Assembly (NCBI GenBank): GCA_020354155.1 | Contig: CP070644.1 | Span: 1,134,528-1,142,088 of the forward strand | Source: Nitrospiraceae bacterium | GTDB taxonomy: Bacteria; Nitrospirota; Thermodesulfovibrionia; UBA6902 | Reading direction: 5' to 3' | DNA: 7,561 nt | Shown: positions 1-5,422 of the stretch, piece by piece | Numbering within the stretch: position 1 is the first letter of the stretch | How the letters are laid out: every line of letters begins with the position of its first letter | Position numbers and translations under genes: made by a program | The notes under the pieces: model-generated | Seen by the model: the letters and a program-made list of their open reading frames with translations, nothing else | Databases searched by the model: none | Told to the model about the DNA's origin: nothing

Positions 1-56
1 GTCTTGTCCTGGGCCTTACAACCGTCACACTTTTCCGCGATTACGAAACTTGGCAT
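1..56 (-). CDS. aprB: Adenylylsulfate (APS) reductase beta subunit, N-terminal fragment
   Basis: Only the first 18 codons and two bases are inside the window, and the gene continues past position 1. The peptide begins MPSFVIAEKCDGCKAQDK. The Cys-Asp-Gly-Cys-Lys run at residues 10-14 is the first half of a ferredoxin-type 4Fe-4S motif and matches the known AprB N-terminus. AprB is the iron-sulfur subunit that passes electrons to the FAD subunit AprA, which reduces APS to sulfite and AMP in the cytoplasm during dissimilatory sulfate reduction. The start is fixed by AAGGAGG at 64-70, seven bases upstream. It follows sat by 155 bp on the same strand, the usual sat-aprBA order, and aprA would be expected next. 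The identification rests on a short peptide plus context; another ferredoxin-like protein is the alternative. Confidence 0.85.
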   Translation of the reverse strand, partial: MPSFVIAEKCDGCKAQDK

Positions 57-63
57 TTTACTT

Positions 64-70
64 CCTCCTT
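64..70 (-). promoter_or_regulatory. Ribosome binding site of aprB
   Basis: The minus strand reads AAGGAGG here, seven bases before the ATG at 56-54. It is a full consensus Shine-Dalgarno sequence and sets the aprB start. Confidence 0.85.
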
Positions 71-79
71 CCCAAATTT

Positions 80-146
80 AAATCCTTATGGATTTTCTGG
101 CTTAAAGTAAGCCGTTCTTAGTATTGTGTGCGATCCAACGATCGCA
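80..146 (-). other. Three tandem stem-loops in the sat-aprB spacer
   Basis: Three perfect short inverted repeats lie one after another between sat and aprB. They are AAATCC/GGATTT at 80-85 and 90-95 (4-nt loop), GGCTTA/TAAGCC at 99-104 and 108-113 (3-nt loop), and TGCGATC/GATCGCA at 129-135 and 140-146 (4-nt loop). None is followed on the minus strand by a T run, so they do not look like intrinsic terminators. They would be transcribed in a sat-aprB message and could act as RNA processing or stability elements that set the ratio of Sat to APS reductase. The structures are seen; the role is inferred. Confidence 0.55.
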
Positions 147-164
147 TTTGACTTACGAACCAAC

Positions 165-173
165 ACCTCCTTT
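165..173 (-). promoter_or_regulatory. Orphan Shine-Dalgarno-like sequence in the sat-aprB spacer
   Basis: The minus strand reads AAAGGAGGTG from 173 to 164, complementary over ten bases to the usual 3' end of 16S rRNA. It is 38 bases after the sat stop. No good start codon follows: TTG at 163-161 is about two bases away, and ATG at 147-145 is about 18 bases away and opens only nine codons. It may be a ribosome standby site or the relic of a small gene. Confidence 0.4.
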
Positions 174-211
174 CAAAATGAAGGTAATGATCTATGTCAA
201 GCAGAAAACTT

Positions 212-1423
212 TTAGCCTTCTGCGTGCTTGTGCATCTTGATTTCGACTTTTTCTGTCAGACCTTCATAGTAGGAGCGCAGAATCTTTAGAACTTCAGGCC
301 TGCTGAATTTTTCAGATACTTCCTCTCCCTCTGAAAGCATCTTCCTGAGCTTCGTCCCGCTGAGGATCAGCCTGTCTTCCTTGCCATGGGGGCAGGTCTT
401 CATGGATGCCATGCCGTCGCATTTGTCACACCAGAAAGTCCAGTCGATCTTCAATGGCTTCGTCTCAAGGGCATCAGCGGGGATCTCATCAAAGATCTTA
501 TGAGCATCAAAGGGTCCGTAGTAGTCACCAACGCCTGCATGATCACGGCCAACAATCAGATGGCTGCAGCCGAAGTTCTGCCTGAACAGAGCGTGGAGAA
601 GGGCCTCTCTCGGACCGGCATATCTCATGTCAAGGGGATACCCGCCAATGGCGATAGTGTCTTTGTTAAAATAATTCTCGATGAGAGCATCGATTGCATT
701 CTGCCGAACGTCAGCAGGGATATCGCCCGGTTTGAGCTTTCCAAGAAGCATGTGGATATAGGTACCGTCACAGATCTCAATCGCAATTTTTGCAAGGTAT
801 TCATGGGAGCGGTGCATGGGGTTACGGGTCTGGAACGCAGCAACCGTTGACCAGCCATTCTCGGAAAAGAGCTTCCTTGACTCTGCAGGTGTCATATAAA
901 TGCCCTTGTATTCTGTGGGGAAGGTCCCCTGACTGATGACCTTGACAGGCCCTGCGAGGTTGATTTCCTTCTGGGCCATGACCTTTGCAACGCCGGGATG
1001 CTCAGTTTCAGTGGTACAGAAAACCTTCTTGCACTCGTGCTCTTTGTCAATGGTATATTTTTCCCTGACTGTCATGATTCCCATGGTCTCGCCGCTTTCC
1101 TCATCTACGAGGGCAACTTCTTCATGCTCACTTATACTGTCAGCAAGGGCTTTGTCAGCTGAAAGCGTAATCGGGATGGGCCAGAATGTTCCGTCAGACA
1201 TCTTGTAGTCATCACAGACATCCTTCCAGTCTTCATATCCCATAAAACCTTCCAACGGTGTAAAACCGCCAATGCCAAGCATGATGAGATCGCCTGTTTC
1301 CCGTGAGGTCATGGGGACCTGCTTTAATGATTTCGCCTTTTCTTTTGCTGCGTCGAGCTCTGCGCCTTCAAGAAGAAGAGGTTTGAGCTTTTTGTCTTTT
1401 CCATGCGGATTGACTAATGACAT
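212..1423 (-). CDS. sat: Sulfate adenylyltransferase (ATP sulfurylase), dissimilatory type
   Basis: The cytoplasmic enzyme activates sulfate with ATP to give APS and pyrophosphate, the first step of dissimilatory sulfate reduction. At 403 aa it is a normal single-domain Sat without an APS kinase domain. An N-terminal PUA-like region covers about residues 5-165 and the nucleotidyltransferase domain about 170-385. Active-site motifs are intact: QTRNPMHRSHE at 198-208 (the QxRNPxHxxH motif), GRDHAGVG at 292-299 and SGTKLR at 355-360. Cys332, Cys335, Cys344 and His346 form a CxxC...CxH cluster like the zinc site known in some bacterial and archaeal ATP sulfurylases. The start has AAGGAGG at 1429-1435, five bases upstream. 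It lies 40 bp after adk and 155 bp before aprB on the same strand, so it is probably co-transcribed with both. Pyrophosphate removal is not encoded here. Confidence 0.97.
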   Translation of the reverse strand: MSLVNPHGKDKKLKPLLLEGAELDAAKEKAKSLKQVPMTSRETGDLIMLGIGGFTPLEGFMGYEDWKDVCDDYKMSDGTFWPIPITLSADKALADSISEHEEVALVDEESGETMGIMTVREKYTIDKEHECKKVFCTTETEHPGVAKVMAQKEINLAGPVKVISQGTFPTEYKGIYMTPAESRKLFSENGWSTVAAFQTRNPMHRSHEYLAKIAIEICDGTYIHMLLGKLKPGDIPADVRQNAIDALIENYFNKDTIAIGGYPLDMRYAGPREALLHALFRQNFGCSHLIVGRDHAGVGDYYGPFDAHKIFDEIPADALETKPLKIDWTFWCDKCDGMASMKTCPHGKEDRLILSGTKLRKMLSEGEEVSEKFSRPEVLKILRSYYEGLTEKVEIKMHKHAEG

Positions 1424-1428
1424 GTGTT

Positions 1429-1435
1429 CCTCCTT
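1429..1435 (-). promoter_or_regulatory. Ribosome binding site of sat
   Basis: The minus strand reads AAGGAGG five bases upstream of the ATG at 1423-1421. This strong consensus site inside the 40-bp adk-sat gap supports separate, efficient initiation on a shared transcript. Confidence 0.85.
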
Positions 1436-1463
1436 ATAAAATATTCAGCAAACGTTCTGTTTT

Positions 1464-2108
1464 TTATGATTCCAGGATTGAGACGACCTTGGTGAAGATT
1501 TCGTCGATGCTTCCCGTGCCATCTACGGATTTAAGTATACCTTTCTTTCCGTAATAGTCAATCAGGGGCGCCGTCGATTTTTCATAGACATCCAGCCTGT
1601 TTTTGATTGTCGCTTCTTTATCATCATCCCTCTGAAAGAGTTCCCCGCCGCATTTATCACAGGTGCCTTCTTTTCCCGGAGGTGAAAAATACATGTTATA
1701 CATCTGCTGGCAGCCTTTGCAGGTACGTCTGCCTGTCAGCCTTTTCATCAGGTCGTCCTTGTCAACGTCAACACTGAGGGCAACATTCAGCGGTGAATTC
1801 ATAGCGGACAGAACAGTATCAAGTTCTTCAGCCTGAGGCGTTGTTCTGGGAAAACCATCAAGTATGTACCCTGCCTTACAATCATCCTGCGCAAGCCGGT
1901 CTTTTACAAGGCCGATAACAACGGAATCAGGAACCAGGCCGCCTGAATCCATATGCGATTTTGCTTCTTTTCCAAGGGGGGTGCCGTCTGCAACGGCCTT
2001 TCTGAGGATGTCTCCGGTAGAAATCTGGGGGATCTTATACTTCTCGATAAGCATCTTGGCCTGAGTACCCTTTCCAGCACCAGGTGCCCCTAACAGTACG
2101 ATTCTCAT
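1464..2108 (-). CDS. adk: Adenylate kinase with a four-cysteine zinc-type lid
   Basis: Adenylate kinase catalyses ATP + AMP to 2 ADP in the cytoplasm. The 214-aa length is that of long-type bacterial Adk. Motifs in order are the P-loop GAPGAGKGT (7-15), TGDILR (31-36, AMP binding), DGFPR (84-88), TGRR (125-128, start of the lid), RDDD (160-163) and KNRLDVY (169-175). The lid holds Cys130, Cys133, Cys150 and Cys153 in a CxxC...CxxC pattern, so it should bind a structural metal, usually zinc. The start is an ATG with AAGGAG at 2115-2120, six bases upstream. Being first in line before sat and aprB is telling: APS reductase releases AMP, which only Adk can return to the ADP pool. A sigma-70-like promoter upstream (2244-2273) could drive the whole group. 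Other bacteria often place adk in a ribosomal protein operon, which is not the case here. Confidence 0.96.
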   Translation of the reverse strand: MRIVLLGAPGAGKGTQAKMLIEKYKIPQISTGDILRKAVADGTPLGKEAKSHMDSGGLVPDSVVIGLVKDRLAQDDCKAGYILDGFPRTTPQAEELDTVLSAMNSPLNVALSVDVDKDDLMKRLTGRRTCKGCQQMYNMYFSPPGKEGTCDKCGGELFQRDDDKEATIKNRLDVYEKSTAPLIDYYGKKGILKSVDGTGSIDEIFTKVVSILES

Positions 2109-2163
2109 GCAAATCTCCTTTTCATTAAATTAAAGGATAAAACACCCGTCTCTGTAAAAATGA

Positions 2164-2181
2164 CTAAACAATACTGTTTAG
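2164..2181 (-). promoter_or_regulatory. Perfect 18-bp dyad upstream of adk, possible operator or leader hairpin
   Basis: The sequence is CTAAACA, a 4-bp centre, then TGTTTAG: a perfect 7-bp inverted repeat 56 bases before the adk start. A second overlapping pair, GACTAA at 2162-2167 and TTAGTC at 2184-2189, would allow an alternative fold. Its size and symmetry suit a dimeric repressor site, but it lies downstream of the predicted transcription start and could equally work as a leader RNA hairpin. It has no T run and is not a terminator. Confidence 0.4.
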
Positions 2182-2243
2182 AATTAGTCTTAAAAGTGGT
2201 ATAAGTCCGTATAAAAAATAAGAAGCAAGAATAATGAAGTGAT

Positions 2244-2273
2244 ATGATATGAAAGAAATCCAACGATAGTCAA
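2244..2273 (-). promoter_or_regulatory. Predicted sigma-70-type promoter of adk-sat-aprB
   Basis: The minus strand has TTGACT (2273-2268) as the -35 box, an 18-bp spacer and TATCAT (2249-2244) as the -10 box; each matches consensus at five of six positions. The 30 bases upstream of the -35 box are almost pure A/T, like an UP element. Transcription would start near 2237 and give a leader of about 130 nt containing the dyad at 2164-2181. A weaker alternative is TTGCTT/TTATAC at 2228-2199. Confidence 0.5.
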
Positions 2274-2281
2274 TATAAAAA

Positions 2282-2569
2282 TTTAAATTAATTTATAACA
2301 TTTGCTTATCCACTGCATGAATTTAATTAAATCAATGTGTTAAGTGCATTTTATTCCCGTATCTCCTTCTTTCGTTATATGCTTTTCTTATACACGAAGT
2401 TCTGATTTTTGAAGACTTTTGAAAGATGCTGCTGATGGAGTGGTTTTTTTGGAAAAAAGCACGACGTCCCAGTCATTTTCCTGGGATGCTCTCTGCAGAA
2501 GGCTGTCTGGTTTCAGGACTGGGGAGGAGGAAGGGGTGAGTGATTAATAATTTTGCCCCCTCACCCTCG
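2282..2569. other. Non-coding stretch between the PEP-CTERM terminator and the adk promoter
   Basis: The adk to PEP-CTERM gap (2109-2689) holds no convincing gene. Besides the adk promoter and dyad, the CCCTCTCCC hairpin and the terminator listed separately, the middle shows only modest structure: TCCCAG/CTGGGA at 2467-2472 and 2481-2486, a longer-range CCCAGTC/GACTGGG pair at 2468-2474 and 2517-2523, and GGGTGAG/CTCACCC at 2534-2540 and 2560-2566. The first half is strongly A/T-rich and the second G/C-rich. A small RNA or a decayed repeat is possible, but nothing identifies one. Confidence 0.4.
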
Positions 2570-2591
2570 CCCTCTCCCGCCAGGGAGAGGG
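2570..2591. repeat. CCCTCTCCC / GGGAGAGGG palindromic intergenic repeat
   Basis: A perfect 9-bp inverted repeat with a GCCA loop, set in the context CCCCCTCACCCTCGCCCTC. This resembles a C-rich palindromic repeat that I recall being scattered between genes in many bacterial genomes. Its composition differs sharply from the A/T-rich surroundings. Copy number in this genome cannot be judged from one window. Confidence 0.55.
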
Positions 2592-2633
2592 GACCTCAAG
2601 GGAGATATAATATAGTCTTTCATAATGCACCAC

Positions 2634-2667
2634 AAAAAAAGGCAATGCCGATGATGGCATTGCCTTT
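2634..2667 (-). terminator. Rho-independent terminator of the PEP-CTERM gene
   Basis: On the minus strand a 12-bp perfect stem, AAAGGCAATGCC with GGCATTGCCTTT (2667-2656 and 2649-2638), closes a 6-nt loop and is followed by a run of T (complement of the A run at 2634-2640). It begins 23 bases after the PEP-CTERM stop. It separates this gene from the adk-sat-aprB group. On the plus strand the stem also ends in TTTT, but no plus-strand gene needs it. Confidence 0.9.
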
Positions 2668-2689
2668 TGAGAGCTCTTTTTTATTCAGA

Positions 2690-3250
2690 CTAGGCTTTTC
2701 TTTTTTTCAGATATTTCCTCCCCACAAGGACGACTCCGCCGGTGAGAAAAAGAATGGAACTGATGGGCTCAGGAACGACCGCTACCTGAAATGTTACCGA
2801 GCCGTCATTATTACAAGTAGGGCTTCCACAATACCCGCTGTCGGTATCTAGCATCCAGAAAGTTAACGTCTCACCTGAAGGGTTACTGACGGTGATGTCT
2901 ACCATTGAAGCTGAATTGTTCGAATACGCAGCATTCATGCTCGAGTAGAGATTAGTACTGCCAAGGAGTTGTCCATTCGGATAATTTGCCGTATCACTTG
3001 GTTGATAAATGTACAGACTCCACTGAAAATTACCAGTATCACCCGCGTCATCACGCCATCCGTCATCTCCAACGGCATCAAACACAGAAAAGGTGTACGT
3101 ATTTGGAGTGAACAACATACTCCAGCCTGAATTATAATCCGGTCCTGCATAAAGCCTGCTGTCTAGTGTGTATGGAACAGCAGCAAGGGTCACGCCTGAC
3201 AACCCTAAGGCCATCCCTACCATAATGAGAATCATTAACAGTTTTTTCAT
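2690..3250 (-). CDS. PEP-CTERM sorted exported protein of unknown function
   Basis: The 186-aa product starts MKKLLMILIMVGMALG, a signal peptide with probable cleavage after Ala23-Ala24. It ends with Val-Val-Pro-Glu-Pro (PEP at 160-162), a hydrophobic segment (about 165-177) and a basic tail KYLKKRKA. This is the PEP-CTERM signal recognised by exosortase in Gram-negative bacteria that make exopolysaccharide. The mature part is rich in Tyr, Ser, Asn, Asp and Gly, looks beta-rich, and has two cysteines (CGSPTC, 141-146) that could form a disulfide. I do not recognise its family. An ATG 15 bases upstream (3265) is in frame, but the Shine-Dalgarno AGGGAGG (3256-3262) lies inside that extension, so the start at 3250 is preferred. 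A sigma-54-like promoter precedes it and a strong terminator follows, so it is probably a single-gene unit. No exosortase or polysaccharide gene is in the window. Confidence 0.88.
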   Translation of the reverse strand: MKKLLMILIMVGMALGLSGVTLAAVPYTLDSRLYAGPDYNSGWSMLFTPNTYTFSVFDAVGDDGWRDDAGDTGNFQWSLYIYQPSDTANYPNGQLLGSTNLYSSMNAAYSNNSASMVDITVSNPSGETLTFWMLDTDSGYCGSPTCNNDGSVTFQVAVVPEPISSILFLTGGVVLVGRKYLKKRKA

Positions 3251-3255
3251 TATAT

Positions 3256-3262
3256 CCTCCCT
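3256..3262 (-). promoter_or_regulatory. Ribosome binding site deciding the PEP-CTERM gene start
   Basis: The minus strand reads AGGGAGG with five bases to the ATG at 3250-3248. It sits within the coding frame of the alternative start at 3265, which has no comparable site, so the downstream ATG is the likely one. Confidence 0.8.
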
Positions 3263-3290
3263 CATTCCTTAGACTTAGATAATTTTAAAT

Positions 3291-3306
3291 TTGCCTTTGC
3301 AGGCAA
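3291..3306 (-). other. Leader hairpin upstream of the PEP-CTERM gene
   Basis: TTGCCT and AGGCAA form a perfect 6-bp stem with a 4-nt loop, about 40 bases before the start codon and inside the leader predicted from the sigma-54-like promoter. It might stabilise the message or bind a regulator. Short stems of this size can also occur by chance. Confidence 0.35.
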
Positions 3307-3389
3307 GTATCCTTTCTGAACACTGTATTATTAAAAAACACTAAAACCGGATTTCGTTTAAAAAGGTAAATACCAGATAACATATGTAA

Positions 3390-3405
3390 AGCAAGATGTA
3401 TGCCT
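3390..3405 (-). promoter_or_regulatory. Predicted sigma-54 (RpoN) promoter of the PEP-CTERM gene
   Basis: The minus strand reads AGGCATACATCTTGCT. It has GG (3404-3403) and GC (3392-3391) exactly ten bases apart, with GGCA and TTGCT matching the -24 and -12 elements of sigma-54 promoters (TGGCAC-N5-TTGCW). Transcription would begin near 3379, a leader of about 130 nt. In several lineages PEP-CTERM genes are tied to the PrsK/PrsR two-component system, whose regulator is of the sigma-54-activating type, so the match fits the gene it precedes. Confidence 0.55.
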
Positions 3406-3440
3406 GTGACAAATAAATTGACAATAATTCAATTTATCAC
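3406..3440. promoter_or_regulatory. Inverted repeat just upstream of the sigma-54-like promoter, possible activator site
   Basis: ATAAATTG (3413-3420) and CAATTTAT (3430-3437) form a perfect 8-bp inverted repeat with a 9-bp spacer, and the flanks extend the similarity (GTGA at 3406-3409, CAC at 3438-3440). It begins two bases upstream of the -24 element. A dimeric enhancer-binding protein could bind here, although such sites usually lie farther away. The 3251-3576 gap otherwise holds the promoter, the leader hairpin and the aspS terminator, and no gene. Confidence 0.35.
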
Positions 3441-3514
3441 TTAATTACATTGCGTTATAAGAATCATGATTTAAGAGAGAATACAATTACAGGGGGAAGT
3501 GTGCTCTGGAAGGG

Positions 3515-3541
3515 TGAAAAACTGGCACAGAGTTGTGCCAG
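3515..3541 (-). terminator. Rho-independent terminator of aspS
   Basis: On the minus strand CTGGCACA (3541-3534) and TGTGCCAG (3529-3522) form a perfect 8-bp GC-rich stem with a 4-nt loop, followed directly by TTTTT. It lies 35 bases after the aspS stop and upstream of the PEP-CTERM promoter, so it isolates the two genes. Confidence 0.8.
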
Positions 3542-3548
3542 GTCACAA

Positions 3549-3579
3549 TAAAATATCCAGGTCCAACCTCGATATTTTA
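3549..3579 (-). other. Hairpin starting at the aspS stop codon
   Basis: TAAAATATC (3549-3557) and GATATTTTA (3571-3579) pair over nine bases. After one C-C mismatch, AGGT (3559-3562) pairs with ACCT (3566-3569). On the minus strand the stem begins with the TAA stop codon of aspS and precedes the terminator at 3541-3515. It probably protects the 3' end of the message or acts as an extra, weaker terminator. Confidence 0.5.
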
Positions 3580-5367
3580 TTCTACGATATCGAGCTTGAT
3601 ACTCAATTCCTTCAGCTGTTTGGGATCAACTTCCGAGGGGGCACTGCTCAGGGGACAGACAGCCTTCTGGGTCTTTGGAAAGGCAATAACATCACGTATG
3701 GAACTTGCTCCGGCCATGATCATGACCAGGCGGTCAAGACCAAGGGCAATCCCGCCATGGGGAGGAGCACCATACTCAAGGGCCTCAAGGAGAAAACCGA
3801 ATTTGGCACTTGCTTCATCAGAGCTTATATTCAGTAGCTGAAACATCCTGTCCTGCACTTCCTTCTTATGGATACGGATGCTCCCGCCGCCAATCTCGTA
3901 GCCGTTCAGAACAAGGTCATAGGCCTGGGCCCGGACATGAGCAAGTTTGGAATGGGCTGTTTTGAGCTCAGAAGAATCGATTGATGTAAACGATGCCAGG
4001 TCATCGGCCATGGGGCTTGTGAAGGGGTGGTGTTTGGCCTCATATCTCTTTTCATCCTCATTCCACTCAAAGAGGGGAAAGTCAGTGATCCATGCAAATT
4101 CATATACGCCGTCCCGGACAAGACCAAGACGTCTGCCCATTTCATTCCTGAGCCGTGCAAGACAGTCATTTGTTACATCAGGACTGTCTGCTACAAAGAG
4201 CATGAGGTCACCTTTTTCAGCCTCAAGCCTGCTGGTCAGCGCCTGCAGTGATTCTTCAGAGAAAAATTTTGCAATCGGTGATTCTACTTTATCCTTGACC
4301 TTTATCCATGCCAGACCTTTCGCTCCATAGTCCTGGACAACGCCGGTCAGGTCATCAAGGTCCTTTCTGGAATAATCCGCAAGTCCCTTTGCATTGAGCC
4401 CTTTGACAATACCTCCCCTGTTCAGGGTATCGAGAAAGACCTTGAAAGAGGACTGCCCGACAATATCACTGACATCCTTCAGTTCCAGCTCGAACCTCAG
4501 GTCAGGTTTGTCGCATCCAAACCTGTCCATTGCCTCACTGTAGGTCAGGTGCTGAAAAGAGTCCCTGAGTTCCATGCCAATTGTATCAGCACATACCTTC
4601 TTGATCATGCCTTCGGTAACTGCCATAACATCCTCCCGATTGACAAAGGACATCTCCAGGTCCACCTGGGTAAACTCAGGCTGCCTGTCCGCCCTCAGGT
4701 CCTCATCCCTGAAACACTTCACGATCTGATAGTATTTTTCCAGTCCGGACACCATGAGTATCTGTTTAAATATCTGGGGGGATTGGGGCAGGGCAAAGAA
4801 GTGGCCCGGGTTCGTTCTGCTCGGCACCAGGTAATCCCTGGCTCCTTCCGGCGTACTCTTTGTCAGCATGGGAGTTTCTATTTCAAGAAAGCCCTCATTG
4901 TCCAGATACTCGCGAAAGGCCTTTGATGCCCTGTGCCGTATTACTATGTTTTTCTGAATGAGCGGCCTTCTAAGGTCAAGATATCTGTGCCTGTATCTCA
5001 ATGATTCCGAGGCATCGGTTTCATCGTCCACCATAAAGGGAAGAGGTTTGCACTCATTCAGCACAGTCAACACATTAACAACGACTTCAACCTCCCCCGT
5101 TGGGATTGATTCATTCACTGTCCCTTCGGGTCTCTCTCTGACCTTTCCCTCCACCTGCAGAACAAATTCATTTCTGATCCTGTGTGCTGCACCATGGAGT
5201 TCCCTGTCTATTTCCGGACTGAAGACAATCTGAACAATCCCGCTCCTGTCCCTGAGGTCAATGAATACAACACCGCCATGGTCACGCCATTTGTTGGTCC
5301 AACCAACAAGAGTGACGGTATTCCCGATATGTTGAGCCGTTAACTCACCGCATGTATGTGTTCTCAT
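3577..5367 (-). CDS. aspS: Aspartyl-tRNA synthetase, bacterial type, probably non-discriminating
   Basis: This class II synthetase attaches aspartate to tRNA in the cytoplasm. At 596 aa it has the bacterial layout: an N-terminal OB-fold anticodon-binding domain (about 1-105), the catalytic core, and the bacterial GAD insertion (about 285-425). Motif 1 is around 155-180 (ETPMLTKSTPEGARDYL), motif 2 is FRDEDLRADRQPEF at 219-232, and motif 3 is GLDRL at 543-547. The anticodon domain has WRDHGG with His30, and RPEGTVN with Gly82. These correspond to His31 and Gly83 of the Pseudomonas aeruginosa enzyme, residues linked to charging both tRNA-Asp and tRNA-Asn; discriminating enzymes such as that of E. 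coli have Leu and Lys. The ATG start agrees with the family N-terminus MRTH.CGEL, yet no Shine-Dalgarno sequence precedes it. The gene has its own terminator; its promoter is uncertain. Confidence 0.97.
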   Translation of the reverse strand: MRTHTCGELTAQHIGNTVTLVGWTNKWRDHGGVVFIDLRDRSGIVQIVFSPEIDRELHGAAHRIRNEFVLQVEGKVRERPEGTVNESIPTGEVEVVVNVLTVLNECKPLPFMVDDETDASESLRYRHRYLDLRRPLIQKNIVIRHRASKAFREYLDNEGFLEIETPMLTKSTPEGARDYLVPSRTNPGHFFALPQSPQIFKQILMVSGLEKYYQIVKCFRDEDLRADRQPEFTQVDLEMSFVNREDVMAVTEGMIKKVCADTIGMELRDSFQHLTYSEAMDRFGCDKPDLRFELELKDVSDIVGQSSFKVFLDTLNRGGIVKGLNAKGLADYSRKDLDDLTGVVQDYGAKGLAWIKVKDKVESPIAKFFSEESLQALTSRLEAEKGDLMLFVADSPDVTNDCLARLRNEMGRRLGLVRDGVYEFAWITDFPLFEWNEDEKRYEAKHHPFTSPMADDLASFTSIDSSELKTAHSKLAHVRAQAYDLVLNGYEIGGGSIRIHKKEVQDRMFQLLNISSDEASAKFGFLLEALEYGAPPHGGIALGLDRLVMIMAGASSIRDVIAFPKTQKAVCPLSSAPSEVDPKQLKELSIKLDIVE

Positions 5368-5396
5368 AATGATTTTAAAAAAGTATTAATCATGAG
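5363..5396 (-). promoter_or_regulatory. Possible hairpin covering the aspS start codon
   Basis: On the minus strand CTCAT (5396-5392) can pair with ATGAG (5367-5363), which includes the aspS start codon. A short bulge is followed by GATT/AATC pairing, and the loop is A/T-rich. No Shine-Dalgarno sequence is visible in this interval. The pairing is short and could be chance. Confidence 0.25.
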
Positions 5397-5422
5397 TTTG
5401 TTTATGAGTCATCCCCTGTGCC

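Noticed and set aside
386..850. 154-codon open frame on the plus strand within sat
   Set aside because: It is antisense to the well-conserved sat gene, has no recognisable domain or Shine-Dalgarno site, and the sat frame explains the open reading.
2164..2181. adk leader dyad considered as a terminator or riboswitch
   Set aside because: There is no T run after the stem, the stem is A/T-rich, and no known riboswitch core is recognisable in the 130-nt leader.
2540..2851. 103-codon open frame on the plus strand
   Set aside because: It runs through the CCCTCTCCC repeat, the terminator and the 3' end of the PEP-CTERM gene; low-complexity product with no family signal.
3251..3265. Upstream ATG of the PEP-CTERM gene (MREDI extension)
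   Set aside because: The extension consists of the Shine-Dalgarno sequence for the downstream ATG and adds charged residues before a normal signal peptide.
3499..4330. Several plus-strand open frames opposite aspS
   Set aside because: They lie opposite a complete, conserved synthetase gene and show no domain of their own.
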